Assembly: GCA_016281055.1 (NCBI GenBank)
Contig: JAEEHW010000089.1
Span: 1-33,293, forward strand
Source: Prevotella sp.
GTDB taxonomy: Bacteria > Bacteroidota > Bacteroidia > Bacteroidales > Bacteroidaceae
Direction of reading: 5' to 3'
Length of the DNA stretch: 33,293 nt
Part shown: positions 15,086 through 24,016 of the stretch, piece after piece
Layout: every line of letters begins with the position of its first letter
Position numbering within the stretch: position 1 is the stretch's first letter
Program-made: the position numbers and the translations under genes
Notes under the pieces: model-generated
Seen by the model: the letters and a program-made list of their open reading frames with translations, nothing else
Told to the model about the DNA's origin: nothing
Databases searched by the model: none

Positions 15086-18000
15086 ATGAAAGACGATAAT
15101 ATAAAGAAAGTGTTGCTCCTTGGTTCCGGAGCATTAAAGATAGGAGAAGCTGGTGAATTCGACTATTCTGGTTCACAGGCCCTGAAGGCTTTGCGTGAGG
15201 AAGGTGTGGAGACCGTTCTCATAAATCCAAACATTGCCACCGTGCAGACGTCGGAGGGTGTGGCTGATAAGGTCTATTTCCTGCCAGTGCAGCCTTATTT
15301 CGTGGAGCGCGTTATCCAGGAGGAGAAACCAGACGGCATACTGTTGGCTTTCGGAGGTCAGACAGCGCTGAACTGTGGTGTGGAACTCTACCAGAGCGGC
15401 ATCCTTGAGAAATATAATGTCAAGGTGCTTGGCACACCTGTTCAGGCCATCATGGACACAGAAGACCGTGAACTCTTCGTCAAGAAACTCGATGAAATCG
15501 ATGTAAAGACCATTAAGTCACATGCTTGTGAAGATATAGAGAGCGCACGCAAGGCTGCAGCAGAACTCGGTTACCCTGTCATCATCCGTGCTGCGTATGC
15601 CCTCGGCGGTCTTGGCTCAGGCTTCTGCGACAATGAGGAAGAACTGAACAAACTTGCTGAGAAGGCCTTCTCTTTCTCACCTCAGGTACTCGTGGAGAAA
15701 TCACTGAAGGGATGGAAAGAGATAGAGTATGAGGTGGTTCGCGACCGTTACGACAACTGTATCACGGTCTGCAACATGGAGAACTTCGACCCATTGGGCA
15801 TCCATACCGGCGAATCCATCGTCATCGCTCCGTCTCAGACTCTGACAAACTCTGAGTATCATAAGCTTCGTGCTTTGGCTATAAAGATTATTCGCCACAT
15901 AGGTATCGTCGGTGAGTGTAACGTGCAGTATGCCTTCGATCCGCAGTCAGAGGATTACCGTGTCATCGAGGTTAATGCCCGCTTGAGCCGTTCTTCTGCT
16001 CTCGCATCAAAGGCTACGGGTTATCCGCTTGCATTCGTGGCAGCGAAGCTCGGCATGGGCTATGGACTGTTCGAACTGAAGAACTCCGTAACCAAGACCA
16101 CCAGCGCATTCTTCGAGCCAGCCCTTGACTATGTGGTATGTAAGATACCGCGCTGGGACCTCTCTAAGTTCCGTGGTGTTGACAAGGAACTCGGTTCTTC
16201 CATGAAGTCTGTGGGCGAGGTTATGGCCATCGGTCGTAATTTTGAGGAAGCCATACAGAAAGGCTTGCGCATGATAGGGCAGGGAATGCATGGTTTCGTC
16301 GAGAACAAGGTATTGCAGATTGATGATATCGAGGGTGCATTGAAAGCTCCTACCGACAAGCGTATATTCGTCATCGCCAAGGCTCTCAAGCGTAAGATAT
16401 ATAATGTGGAGCAAATCCACGATATGACAAAGATAGACAAATGGTTCCTTGAGAAGCTGCAGCACATTGTCGATATCGACGATGAGATGGACAAGTGCAA
16501 GTCTATCAATACCATGAGTAAGGAACTCATACGTACAGCCAAAGTTTATGGATTCACCGATTTCCAGATAGCCCGTGCCGTCGGTCTCGACAAGGAACTG
16601 GGCAATATGCACAAGGCCATTCTTACAGTCCGTGCATTGCGTAAGAGCTATGGTATCGTACCAGTCGTTAAGCAGATTGACACGCTGGCGGCTGAGTATC
16701 CTGCACAGACAAACTATCTGTATGTCACATACGCAGGTGTTGCAAGCGACATAAAGTATGAACATGACAAGAAATCCATCGTGGTGCTCGGTTCCGGTGC
16801 ATACCGTATCGGCTCTTCTGTAGAGTTCGACTGGTGTGGTGTGCAGGCTCTCAATACAATACGCAAGCAGGGTTACCGTTCTGTGATGATAAACTATAAC
16901 CCTGAAACAGTATCAACCGACTACGACATGTGCGACCGTCTGTATTTTGATGAGCTGACATTCGAGCGCGTCATGGATATTCTTGACTTCGAGACACCAT
17001 ACGGAGTCATACTCTCTACTGGTGGTCAGATACCAAACAACCTTGCCATGAAACTTGATGCAGAGAATGTGCCTATACTTGGCACATCTGCAAGAGACAT
17101 TGATAACTGTGAGGACCGTGCGCTGTTCTCTTCAATGCTCAATCGCATTGGTGTTGACCAGCCAGCATGGGCTGCACTTACCTCTATGGAGGATATCGAT
17201 GCGTTTATAGAAAAGGTAGGCTTCCCTGTTCTGGTGCGTCCGTCATACGTATTGTCTGGTGCTGCTATGAATGTATGCTCAAACCGTGAGGAACTGGAGA
17301 AATTCCTGCAGCTTGCCGCCAATATCAGCAGTGAGCACCCAGTGGTGGTGAGCAAGTTCATCGAGCATGCCAAGGAAATCGACTTCGACGGTGTGGCAAA
17401 GGATGGTGAGATTGTGGCATACGCTATATCAGAGCACGTCGAGTTTGCCGGCGTACACTCTGGTGACGCTACACTGCAATTCCCACCACAGAAACTGTAT
17501 GTAGAGACCGTGCGCCGCATCAAGCGTATCTCTAAGCAGATAGCAAAGGAACTGCATATCTCAGGTCCGTTCAACTGCCAGTATATGGCAAAGGACAATG
17601 ACATCCTCGTCATTGAGACTAACCTGCGTGCTTCACGTTCCTTCCCGTTTGTGTCAAAGGTTTTGAAGTACAACTTCATCGACCTCGCCACGAAGATTAT
17701 GCTTGGCGTACCTTTCGAGAAACCAAGCAAGAATCTCTTCGACCTTGACTATGTAGGTATCAAGGCCAGCCAGTTCTCTTTCAACCGTCTGCAGAAGGCA
17801 GACCCAGTGCTTGGCGTTGACATGGCATCAACAGGTGAGGTTGGCTGTATCGGCAACGACACCTCATGTGCATTGCTTAAGGCCATGCTCTCCGTGGGCC
17901 ATCGCATACCAGAGAAGAACATTCTCCTGTCCACTGGCTCAACGAAGCAGAAAGCTGAGATGCTTGATGCTGCCAAGATGCTTGTAGAACATGGTTATCA

Positions 18001-18316
18001 GCTCTATGCTACCGGCGGTACATACAAGTTCCTTTGCGAGAATGACATTCCAAGCATTGAGGTGTTCTGGCCTTCTGATGAGGGTAAGAAGCCACAGGCT
18101 CTTGAAATGTTGCACAACAAGGAGATAGACATGGTTGTTAATATTCCGAAGAATCTCACTGTTCGTGAACTTGACAACGGTTATAAGATACGCCGTGCAG
18201 CCATAGACCTCAACATCCCGTTGATAACAAACAGCAGGCTTGCAAGTGCGTTCATCAATGCTTTCTGCACCATGCCGCTTGACAAGATAATGATTAAGCC
18301 TTGGCAGGAGTATTGA
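15086..18316 (+). CDS. carB: Carbamoyl-phosphate synthase large subunit
   Basis: CarB makes carbamoyl phosphate from bicarbonate, ammonia and two ATP. The 1076 residues show the duplicated architecture: first ATP-grasp half beginning KVLLLGSGALKIGEAGEFDYSGSQA, second half beginning about residue 560 (IVVLGSGAYRIGSSVEFDWCGVQA). Both carry the ATP-grasp signatures (for example YPVIIRAAYALGGLGSG and FPVLVRPSYVLSGAAM). A C-terminal MGS-like allosteric domain (about 945-1076, with YATGGTYKFL) binds regulators. The full length is intact. Base composition is richer in G+C than in the genes on the right side of the window. A heptamer tandem array follows its stop. Confidence 0.97.
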   Translation: MKDDNIKKVLLLGSGALKIGEAGEFDYSGSQALKALREEGVETVLINPNIATVQTSEGVADKVYFLPVQPYFVERVIQEEKPDGILLAFGGQTALNCGVELYQSGILEKYNVKVLGTPVQAIMDTEDRELFVKKLDEIDVKTIKSHACEDIESARKAAAELGYPVIIRAAYALGGLGSGFCDNEEELNKLAEKAFSFSPQVLVEKSLKGWKEIEYEVVRDRYDNCITVCNMENFDPLGIHTGESIVIAPSQTLTNSEYHKLRALAIKIIRHIGIVGECNVQYAFDPQSEDYRVIEVNARLSRSSALASKATGYPLAFVAAKLGMGYGLFELKNSVTKTTSAFFEPALDYVVCKIPRWDLSKFRGVDKELGSSMKSVGEVMAIGRNFEEAIQKGLRMIGQGMHGFVENKVLQIDDIEGALKAPTDKRIFVIAKALKRKIYNVEQIHDMTKIDKWFLEKLQHIVDIDDEMDKCKSINTMSKELIRTAKVYGFTDFQIARAVGLDKELGNMHKAILTVRALRKSYGIVPVVKQIDTLAAEYPAQTNYLYVTYAGVASDIKYEHDKKSIVVLGSGAYRIGSSVEFDWCGVQALNTIRKQGYRSVMINYNPETVSTDYDMCDRLYFDELTFERVMDILDFETPYGVILSTGGQIPNNLAMKLDAENVPILGTSARDIDNCEDRALFSSMLNRIGVDQPAWAALTSMEDIDAFIEKVGFPVLVRPSYVLSGAAMNVCSNREELEKFLQLAANISSEHPVVVSKFIEHAKEIDFDGVAKDGEIVAYAISEHVEFAGVHSGDATLQFPPQKLYVETVRRIKRISKQIAKELHISGPFNCQYMAKDNDILVIETNLRASRSFPFVSKVLKYNFIDLATKIMLGVPFEKPSKNLFDLDYVGIKASQFSFNRLQKADPVLGVDMASTGEVGCIGNDTSCALLKAMLSVGHRIPEKNILLSTGSTKQKAEMLDAAKMLVEHGYQLYATGGTYKFLCENDIPSIEVFWPSDEGKKPQALEMLHNKEIDMVVNIPKNLTVRELDNGYKIRRAAIDLNIPLITNSRLASAFINAFCTMPLDKIMIKPWQEY

Positions 18317-18323
18317 TAGTTCA

Positions 18324-18386
18324 TAGTTTATAGTTTACAGTTTACTGTTTATAGTTTACTGTTTACTGTTTTTAGTTTATAGTTTA
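18324..18386. repeat. Heptanucleotide tandem array between carB and dapA
   Basis: Nine consecutive 7-bp units fit the consensus YWGTTTA: TAGTTTA, CAGTTTA and CTGTTTA alternate with one CTGTTTT. The array occupies most of the 95-bp gap between carB and dapA. Short-unit arrays can change copy number by slippage and could alter dapA leader length. Confidence 0.9.
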
Positions 18387-18411
18387 TAGTACATAATTCA
18401 TAGTTAAGATT

Positions 18412-19296
18412 ATGCAGAATATATTTCGTGGTTTGGGAATAGCCCTCGTGACTCCTTTCTGTGAGGACGGCAGTGTAGATTACAAGACACTGGCATCAGT
18501 CATTGAGTATCAGTTGGCCAACGATGCAGACTTCCTCTGTATTCTCGCCACAACAGGCGAGACACCTTGCTTGTCTCCAGCTGAGCATTACGAGGTGAAG
18601 CAGTTCATCGTCAAACAGGTGGCTGGTCGTGTGCCTTTGCTCATGGGATGCGGCGGCAACAATACCGCTGCCGTGGTTGATATGTGCAAGACGTATGACA
18701 TGAGCGGCATTGACGGACTGCTCTCTGTATGCCCATATTACAACAAGCCGTCTCAGGAGGGTCTCTACCAGCATTTCAAGGCTATCGCCAACGCTACGAA
18801 ACTGCCGGTGGTGCTTTATAATGTTCCTGGACGCACAGGCATAAACCTGAAGCCGGAGACTACATGCCGACTGGCTAACGACTGCGACAACATCGTAGCC
18901 ATCAAGGAGGCCAGCGGCAGCATCGAGCAGGTTGACGAGATTATCAAGAACAAGCCTGAGCGCTTCGAGGTGCTTTCCGGCGATGATGCCATCACCTTCC
19001 ACATGATTGCTACGGGTGCCGTTGGTGTCATCTCTGTCATTGGCAACGCCCTGCCAAAGGAGTTCTCGCGCATGATACGCCTTGAGTTCAATGGCGAGTA
19101 TGCCGCAGCACAGAAAATTCACCATAAGTTTACCGAACTTTACAGCCTGCTGTTCGTCGATGGCAATCCTGCCGGCGTTAAGGCACTGATGAGTGAGATG
19201 GGACTGCTGAAGAATGTCCTTCGTCTGCCGCTCGTTCCTACGCGTGTCACCACCCGTCAGAAGATAGCACAGGTTCTCAAGGAACTGAAACTGTAG
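18412..19296 (+). CDS. dapA: 4-hydroxy-tetrahydrodipicolinate synthase
   Basis: DapA condenses pyruvate with aspartate semialdehyde, the first step towards lysine and diaminopimelate. The TIM-barrel protein of 294 residues carries the Schiff-base lysine in VAIKEASG (Lys165), the catalytic tyrosine in YNVPGRTG (Tyr136) and the TTGE loop (47-50). The usual Gly before TTGE is Ala here (LATTGE). PYYNKPSQEGLYQHF is the expected active-site neighbour. It follows carB after a repeat-filled gap, so co-transcription is uncertain. Confidence 0.95.
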   Translation: MQNIFRGLGIALVTPFCEDGSVDYKTLASVIEYQLANDADFLCILATTGETPCLSPAEHYEVKQFIVKQVAGRVPLLMGCGGNNTAAVVDMCKTYDMSGIDGLLSVCPYYNKPSQEGLYQHFKAIANATKLPVVLYNVPGRTGINLKPETTCRLANDCDNIVAIKEASGSIEQVDEIIKNKPERFEVLSGDDAITFHMIATGAVGVISVIGNALPKEFSRMIRLEFNGEYAAAQKIHHKFTELYSLLFVDGNPAGVKALMSEMGLLKNVLRLPLVPTRVTTRQKIAQVLKELKL

Positions 19297-19297
19297 T

Positions 19298-19325
19298 TAA
19301 TTCACAATGCATAATTCATAATGCA
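19298..19325. repeat. Two tandem 14-bp units after dapA
   Basis: TAATTCACAATGCA (19298-19311) is followed directly by TAATTCATAATGCA (19312-19325) and a partial third unit (TAGTTCA). The same word family in reverse orientation occurs at 21660-21700. Confidence 0.75.
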
Positions 19326-19420
19326 TAGTTCAATACTCAACTGTTGTAGAAGAATATTGGTGAAGATAACGGTAGATAGAAGACATGTTTTTGCTTGTTT
19401 ACAGTCAATCAGTATTGTCC

Positions 19421-19460
19421 TTTATCTCCTTCTAACTCCCTTTAACTCCCCTTAACTACA
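19421..19460. repeat. Decamer array upstream of the HD-domain gene
   Basis: Four 10-bp units follow one another: TTTATCTCCT, TCTAACTCCC, TTTAACTCCC, CTTAACTACA, with the consensus TTTAACTCCC. They lie in the 206-bp gap between dapA and the HD gene, which otherwise holds only the 14-bp units and unremarkable A+T-rich sequence. Confidence 0.75.
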
Positions 19461-19502
19461 TAAGTTGAGCAAATGTGAAACTTAAATTAAATACTGAGTA
19501 AT

Positions 19503-20135
19503 TTGCAACGCAACGTTTCACTTGACCTTATGGAGTTCGTCGAGCGCAATATACTTAAGCGGTATAATGCGTTCGACGCTGCTCATAATATGACCCACGT
19601 CAACCGTGTCATCAATGCCTCCGTGCGCCTTGCGCAGAAGATGGGGGCAGATATTGACATGGCATACGTCGTGGCGGCATATCATGACCTCGGACTGGAG
19701 GTGGAGCGTGCCACGCATCATATAGAGAGTGGGAAGATACTTAAGGCCGACAGGCGCCTTGACAAGTGGTTCTCCGCCCAGCAGTTAGAGGTGATGCGAC
19801 AGGCTGTCGAGGACCATCGTGCCAGTGCCTCGCGTGCTCCGCGCAACATCTATGGCAAGATTGTTGCCGAGGCCGACCGCGACCTGCAGCCCGACAGCGT
19901 ATTCCGCCGCACGGTACAGTTTGGCCTTGACCATTATCCAGAGAAAACGCATGAGGAACACTGGCAGCGTTTCCTTGAACACATGCAGCAGAAGTATTCC
20001 ACCGCCGGCTACATCAAACTGTGGATTCAAGGTTCTGACAACGAGCGCAACCTCTCAGAATTGCGCAGCATCATCAACAACCGCCAGCAGCTCCGCCAGA
20101 TATTTGAAACCATATACAAGGAACTAACCCAATAA
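19503..20135 (+). CDS. HD-domain phosphohydrolase family protein
   Basis: A small HD-superfamily protein, predicted to be a metal-dependent phosphohydrolase; the substrate (often a nucleotide) is unknown. From the TTG start the product has 210 residues, with metal-ligand signatures HNMTHV (28-33), AAYHDLGL (His61-Asp62), RATHH (His72/His73) and the later EADRDLQPD. I use TTG 19503 because family members carry about eight residues before the FVEKEIL-like helix. ATG 19530 (MEFVERN) is the alternative and would shorten it by nine residues. It stands between dapA and a convergent thrC, 206 bp from dapA, with no obvious operon partner. Confidence 0.75.
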   Translation: MQRNVSLDLMEFVERNILKRYNAFDAAHNMTHVNRVINASVRLAQKMGADIDMAYVVAAYHDLGLEVERATHHIESGKILKADRRLDKWFSAQQLEVMRQAVEDHRASASRAPRNIYGKIVAEADRDLQPDSVFRRTVQFGLDHYPEKTHEEHWQRFLEHMQQKYSTAGYIKLWIQGSDNERNLSELRSIINNRQQLRQIFETIYKELTQ

Positions 20136-20149
20136 GAACCTTGCCCCCA

Positions 20150-20194
20150 CCTCCCACAGATTTTTGTCTTTTATGTAGTTTCCTCCCACAGATT
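20150..20194. repeat. Direct repeat of CCTCCCACAGATT
   Basis: The 13-bp word occurs at about 20150-20162 and again at 20182-20194, 32 bp apart. The second copy runs into ACACTGATTACTCAG, itself of the degenerate type seen in dispersed Bacteroidetes intergenic repeats. The element lies just after the HD gene. Confidence 0.55.
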
Positions 20195-20277
20195 ACACTG
20201 ATTACTCAGATTCGTGGATAATTACATGATAATCACATGTTTTGCGAAGCCAATTCGTTTAATTCTATTATACAATA

Positions 20278-20312
20278 AAAGCTACCATATTAGGAGGTAA
20301 TATGATAGCTTT
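20278..20312. terminator. Bidirectional terminator between the HD gene and thrC
   Basis: A 15-bp stem (20278-20292 with 20298-20312, one mismatch) has a GGAGG loop. The A-run on its left gives a U-tract to minus-strand transcripts and the TTT on its right a weaker one to plus-strand transcripts. It lies 21 bp beyond the thrC stop. Confidence 0.75.
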
Positions 20313-20332
20313 CACTATGCGTTAAGAAAAGA

Positions 20333-21637
20333 TTACTGCTTCATCAGGAATGCTTTGAAATCTGCGAAGTCCTTGCTCATGGCTACGCTCTGCTTGGTAC
20401 CCTTCATAAAGGCCTGCAGACGCTCCGGAATGGCGATGTCGGTGGAGAGGATGTCGTCAACCTTCTCCTTGAACTTTGCAGGATGTGCCGTCTCGCAGAA
20501 TACGCCTGCCTCGCCCGGCTGCAGCAGGTCTTTCAGTGCCTGGTAACCGCATGCTCCGTGAGGGTCGAGCACATAGCCCGTCTCTGCATGACACTGGCGC
20601 ATGGTCTCCTTTATCTGCTCATCCTTGTATGTGGCACCACTTATGAGCGAGGTGATGACCTTGTGGTCGCCCTTGTATAAATCATAGATGCGGGCGAAGT
20701 TTGAAGGGTCACCCACGTCCATGGCGTTTGCCAGCGTTGCCTTTGACGGCTGTGGGTGGTATTCGCCGGTCTGCAGATAGTTGTAGAAGATGTCGTTGGC
20801 ATTGTTGGCTGCAACGAAACGCTTGATGGGAAGTCCCATGCGGTGTCCGAAGAGAGCTGCGCAAATATTGCCGAAATTGCCTGAAGGCACGCACATAACC
20901 ATCTGGTCAGCCTTGCCCTGCTTCTTCATCTGGGCGTATGCATAGAAATAGTAGAAGGCCTGAGGCAGGAAGCGCGCCACGTTGATGGAGTTGGCTGATG
21001 TCAGCTTCATGTGTGCGTTGAGGTCGGCATCCATGAAGGCAGTCTTTACCAATGCCTGACAGTCGTCGAACACGCCGTCAACCTCGATGGCGGTGATGTT
21101 GCGTCCCAGTGTGGTGAACTGACATTCCTGTATCGGGCTGACCTTGCCTTTTGGATAGAGTACATATACCTTGATGCCTTCAACGCCGAGGAATCCGTTT
21201 GCCACGGCAGAACCGGTGTCGCCGGAGGTTGCCACAAGCACGTTGACCTCAGAACCGTTGTTTTCTTTCTTCAGGAAATACTGTAACAGTCGTGCCATGA
21301 AACGTGCGCCGACATCCTTGAATGCCAGCGTAGGGCCGTGGAACAGTTCTAGTGTGTAGATGTTGTCGCATACAGGCACTACTGGGCAGTCGAACGCCAG
21401 TGTGTCATAAACGATTTTCTTCAGTGCGTCGGCATCCACGTCCTCACCGAAGAAGGCGTCAGCAACGGTGTATGCGATTTCCTGAAAAGACATCTTGTCG
21501 ATGTTGTCGAAAAACTCCTTCGGCAGTGGCTTGATATTTTCGGGCATATAGAGGCCCTTATCCTCTGCCAGTCCCTTCACCACTGCTTTCTCAAGCGTGG
21601 CCATGGGCGCTTTCTTGTTTGTACTGTAATATTTCAT
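20333..21637 (-). CDS. thrC: Threonine synthase
   Basis: A PLP enzyme converting O-phosphohomoserine to threonine. The 434-residue protein starts MKYYSTNKKAPMATLEKAV, as in the E. coli-type class. It has the PLP lysine in HGPTLAFKDVGARFM (Lys107) and the phosphate-binding SGDTGSAVA loop. It follows the phosphoglycerate-mutase-like gene by 50 bp on the same strand, and the two probably form a threonine operon. No thrA (aspartokinase/homoserine dehydrogenase) is present in this window. Confidence 0.95.
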   Translation of the reverse strand: MKYYSTNKKAPMATLEKAVVKGLAEDKGLYMPENIKPLPKEFFDNIDKMSFQEIAYTVADAFFGEDVDADALKKIVYDTLAFDCPVVPVCDNIYTLELFHGPTLAFKDVGARFMARLLQYFLKKENNGSEVNVLVATSGDTGSAVANGFLGVEGIKVYVLYPKGKVSPIQECQFTTLGRNITAIEVDGVFDDCQALVKTAFMDADLNAHMKLTSANSINVARFLPQAFYYFYAYAQMKKQGKADQMVMCVPSGNFGNICAALFGHRMGLPIKRFVAANNANDIFYNYLQTGEYHPQPSKATLANAMDVGDPSNFARIYDLYKGDHKVITSLISGATYKDEQIKETMRQCHAETGYVLDPHGACGYQALKDLLQPGEAGVFCETAHPAKFKEKVDDILSTDIAIPERLQAFMKGTKQSVAMSKDFADFKAFLMKQ

Positions 21638-21639
21638 CG

Positions 21640-21700
21640 TTTTAATTAAGAATTACGAATTAAGAATTATGCATTATGCATTCTGAATTATGCATTGTTC
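21640..21700. repeat. AT-rich iterated intergenic sequence upstream of thrC
   Basis: Repeated words AATTAAGAATTA, ATTATGCATT and GAATTATGCATTGTTC fill the gap between thrC and the upstream gene and run slightly into the end of that gene. They resemble the reverse complement of the 14-bp units at 19298-19325. Confidence 0.6.
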
Positions 21701-22935
21701 ATAAGGCACTGCATGAATTCCTGCAGTCGCAGCACACCGTATCCGCCACCTACGCAGGTATATTCATCATAGCTTTGTACATCGTCAGGCTGGATGCCTG
21801 GATAGTATATGATGAAAGGCACTGGTTCGCCGACGTGTATGCGCATCTCTACGGGAGTGTAATGGTCGGGTAGGACAGCGATGCATACTGGCTCGTTCCA
21901 TTTGCTTACCTCTTCATATATCGGTCCTATCATTCGTGAATCAAGGTTTTCTATGGTCTTCACCTTCAAATCTACATCACCGTCGTGGCCGGCCTCGTCA
22001 CTTGCCTCTACATGAAGGAACACAAAATCCTTGTCACGAAGGTTGTCGATGGCAGCTTGCGTCTTTCCTTCGTAATTGGTGTTCCAAAGACCTGTGGCAC
22101 CTTCTACCTCAATGATGTCTAAGCCTGCATAATGTCCGATGCCTCGTATGAGATCGACGGCAGACACTACGGCACCCGACTTGACATTGGGATATTGCTC
22201 CATAAGGGTCTGCATGGCAGGTCTGTAACCGCCGCTCCAAGGCCAGATGATATTGGCAAGGTCTGCACCACGCTTCTTGCGTTCGATGTTGAGAGGAGCC
22301 TGCGCCAGTACATCTATGGAGTCAATGATGAGTTTGTTAATAAGGTCGGCGGTTTGCTGTGGAGTCATGCGTCCTTCCTCCTGATAGTCAGCCATGCCGT
22401 CTTCAGGTTTCACAAGCAGCGGGCGCCATGCTTCGTCGGGGTGGTCATGTGGGGGAGTGCATACGATGTGCTTGCTTCCTCCCTTTATAATGAGCAGGTG
22501 GCGATACTGTATTCCCTTTACCCATTTCACCTTGTCTGTACCCAGACGGGCATTGAGAAGATCAATAAGAGGGGCGGCATCTTCGGTTGTAAGGTTGCCT
22601 CCATTATGCGTTTTTATGGTGCCGTCCTCGCGCACACAGATGATGTTGCATCGTAATGCAAGGTCCATGGCATCCATTTCGTATCCTATAGATGCTGCTT
22701 CGAGTGGTCCGCGACCTTCATACACCTTGTCAAGGTCATAACCGAGAATGGCAGTGTTGGCAACCTCGGAACCTGGGGTGTATCCTTCAGGGATTGTGAC
22801 TAAGCGACCGCAGCGGCCTTTCTTTGCCAGCATGTCCATGTATGGGGTGGCAGCATATTGCAGTGGCGTCTTTCCGCCTAATTTCTTTATTGGGTTGTCG
22901 GCCATGCCGTCACCCAGAATTATTATCGTTTTCAT
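21688..22935 (-). CDS. ApgM-family phosphoglycerate mutase homologue, probable homoserine kinase
   Basis: By sequence this is a cofactor-independent phosphoglycerate mutase of the archaeal ApgM type (alkaline phosphatase superfamily, 415 residues). It starts MKTIIILGDGMAD (metal ligand Asp9) and has the nucleophile segment TPGSEVAN (Ser56) and metal ligands in HVEASDEAGHDGD (about 311-323) and LPDHYTP. Its place directly upstream of thrC argues for homoserine kinase as the real role, since thrC needs O-phosphohomoserine and no GHMP-type thrB is visible. To my recollection, genetic work in Bacteroides thetaiotaomicron assigned that role to a homologue. Most databases would still call it phosphoglycerate mutase. 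Family certain; specific function probable. Confidence 0.8.
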   Translation of the reverse strand: MKTIIILGDGMADNPIKKLGGKTPLQYAATPYMDMLAKKGRCGRLVTIPEGYTPGSEVANTAILGYDLDKVYEGRGPLEAASIGYEMDAMDLALRCNIICVREDGTIKTHNGGNLTTEDAAPLIDLLNARLGTDKVKWVKGIQYRHLLIIKGGSKHIVCTPPHDHPDEAWRPLLVKPEDGMADYQEEGRMTPQQTADLINKLIIDSIDVLAQAPLNIERKKRGADLANIIWPWSGGYRPAMQTLMEQYPNVKSGAVVSAVDLIRGIGHYAGLDIIEVEGATGLWNTNYEGKTQAAIDNLRDKDFVFLHVEASDEAGHDGDVDLKVKTIENLDSRMIGPIYEEVSKWNEPVCIAVLPDHYTPVEMRIHVGEPVPFIIYYPGIQPDDVQSYDEYTCVGGGYGVLRLQEFMQCLMNNA

Positions 22936-22999
22936 TTATATTATGTGTGTTTGTTATATATAACGCATTAAATGCTGAATTATTTAGTTTGTTAATGTT

Positions 23000-24016
23000 T
23001 TATCTGCACCACAAGCGATAACGGCGGTAACGAAAGAAATCATTAATACCATGATCGTTTTTGTAATAAAACAGCCGCCATAGTCGTACAAAGGGAAGTT
23101 TGCCGGCCTTCAAAGTGCCGACATGGCGGTAGAGTGGGGGACAGAGCTGTTTCAGCTCTTTGTCAAAGCAAATGAGTGGTTCAACGTCCATCTGTTGTGT
23201 ATGGAAGAGATACAAGGAATATATATATTCCATGTAGCACTCAAGGCGACCGCGCAGGTATCCAAAGATGTCGCTGCTGCATGAGGTGGCATTGTATGTG
23301 TCAACCATATTACGCATGACAATTACATTATGATACATATTCCGTGCCATAGCTTTGATGTCCATGGTCTGCCCTTCGCGCCCTACCGTATATTGGTAAA
23401 GGTCTGTGTCAACGTATATGAATGTGCTGACGGTTGTCATGGGCTTGAATATCCATTCCTGGTCGGTATAGGATATCTTTTCAGTCTGGTGATACCCGAT
23501 GTTACGCAGGTTCTCAGTCTTGTATGTCACGGCATGCATTGCCATGTGTGGACCAAGTGGCGCAAGGTCCTTGGCGGTCAGTGTGACGTTTGCAGGTATT
23601 TGAAAGGCTTTACGTTCTGTATTCTCGCTATCGCATGAGCAGATGCAGTAGTTTGTAATGACAAGGTCAGCTTCTGTATTGTTGAGTGTGTCTATAAGTT
23701 TTACAAGGGATTCTGTATTGAAAGAATCGTCGGCATCAAGTATCTTTACGTATCTGCCCTTCGCTTCCTCCAGACCACGATTTATGCATGAGCCGTAGTT
23801 GCCGTTCTCCTTGTCTATTACACGAAAAGTCTCAGGATGAAGAGTTTCGTATTCATGTGCAATGTCGCTGCTGCGGTCAGTGGCACCGTCAATGATGACA
23901 AGTACCTCCAGCAATGTCATCATTTCTTTGTCGTTTATGACAAGACTTTCAAGACATCGCTGTAACAAACGTTCCATATTATATGTAGGCACTATAACTG
24001 TCAGTGTCTTTTCCAT
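23000..24016 (-). CDS. Glycosyltransferase family 2
   Basis: A GT-A fold glycosyltransferase of 338 residues that moves a sugar from a nucleotide donor onto a growing glycan in the cytoplasm. The N-terminus TVIVPTYNMERLLQRCLESL is typical GT2. VIDKENGNYGSCINRGLEEAKG is the second family block and DADD (94-97) the metal-binding motif. The C-terminal region (about 230-338) is basic and may hold the acceptor site. It is the last gene of the glycosyltransferase run and overlaps the preceding DUF6625 gene by 16 bp. It resembles the protein at 25809-26906 (PTYNME, VIDKENGNYG). Donor and acceptor are unknown. Confidence 0.87.
   Translation of the reverse strand: MEKTLTVIVPTYNMERLLQRCLESLVINDKEMMTLLEVLVIIDGATDRSSDIAHEYETLHPETFRVIDKENGNYGSCINRGLEEAKGRYVKILDADDSFNTESLVKLIDTLNNTEADLVITNYCICSCDSENTERKAFQIPANVTLTAKDLAPLGPHMAMHAVTYKTENLRNIGYHQTEKISYTDQEWIFKPMTTVSTFIYVDTDLYQYTVGREGQTMDIKAMARNMYHNVIVMRNMVDTYNATSCSSDIFGYLRGRLECYMEYIYSLYLFHTQQMDVEPLICFDKELKQLCPPLYRHVGTLKAGKLPFVRLWRLFYYKNDHGINDFFRYRRYRLWCR

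Noticed and set aside
16007..16765. Open frame of 252 codons antisense to carB
   Set aside because: It lies opposite the conserved carB ATP-grasp region. Long antisense frames are common opposite G+C-richer codons.
18496..19125. Open frame of 209 codons antisense to dapA
   Set aside because: Shadow of the conserved dapA gene with no independent signal.
22936..22999. Terminator or promoter between the glycosyltransferase run and the ApgM-like gene
   Set aside because: Only a 5-bp stem with no proper loop (GCATT/AATGC near 22963) and no TTTG/TAnnTTTG pair on the minus strand, so neither is supported.
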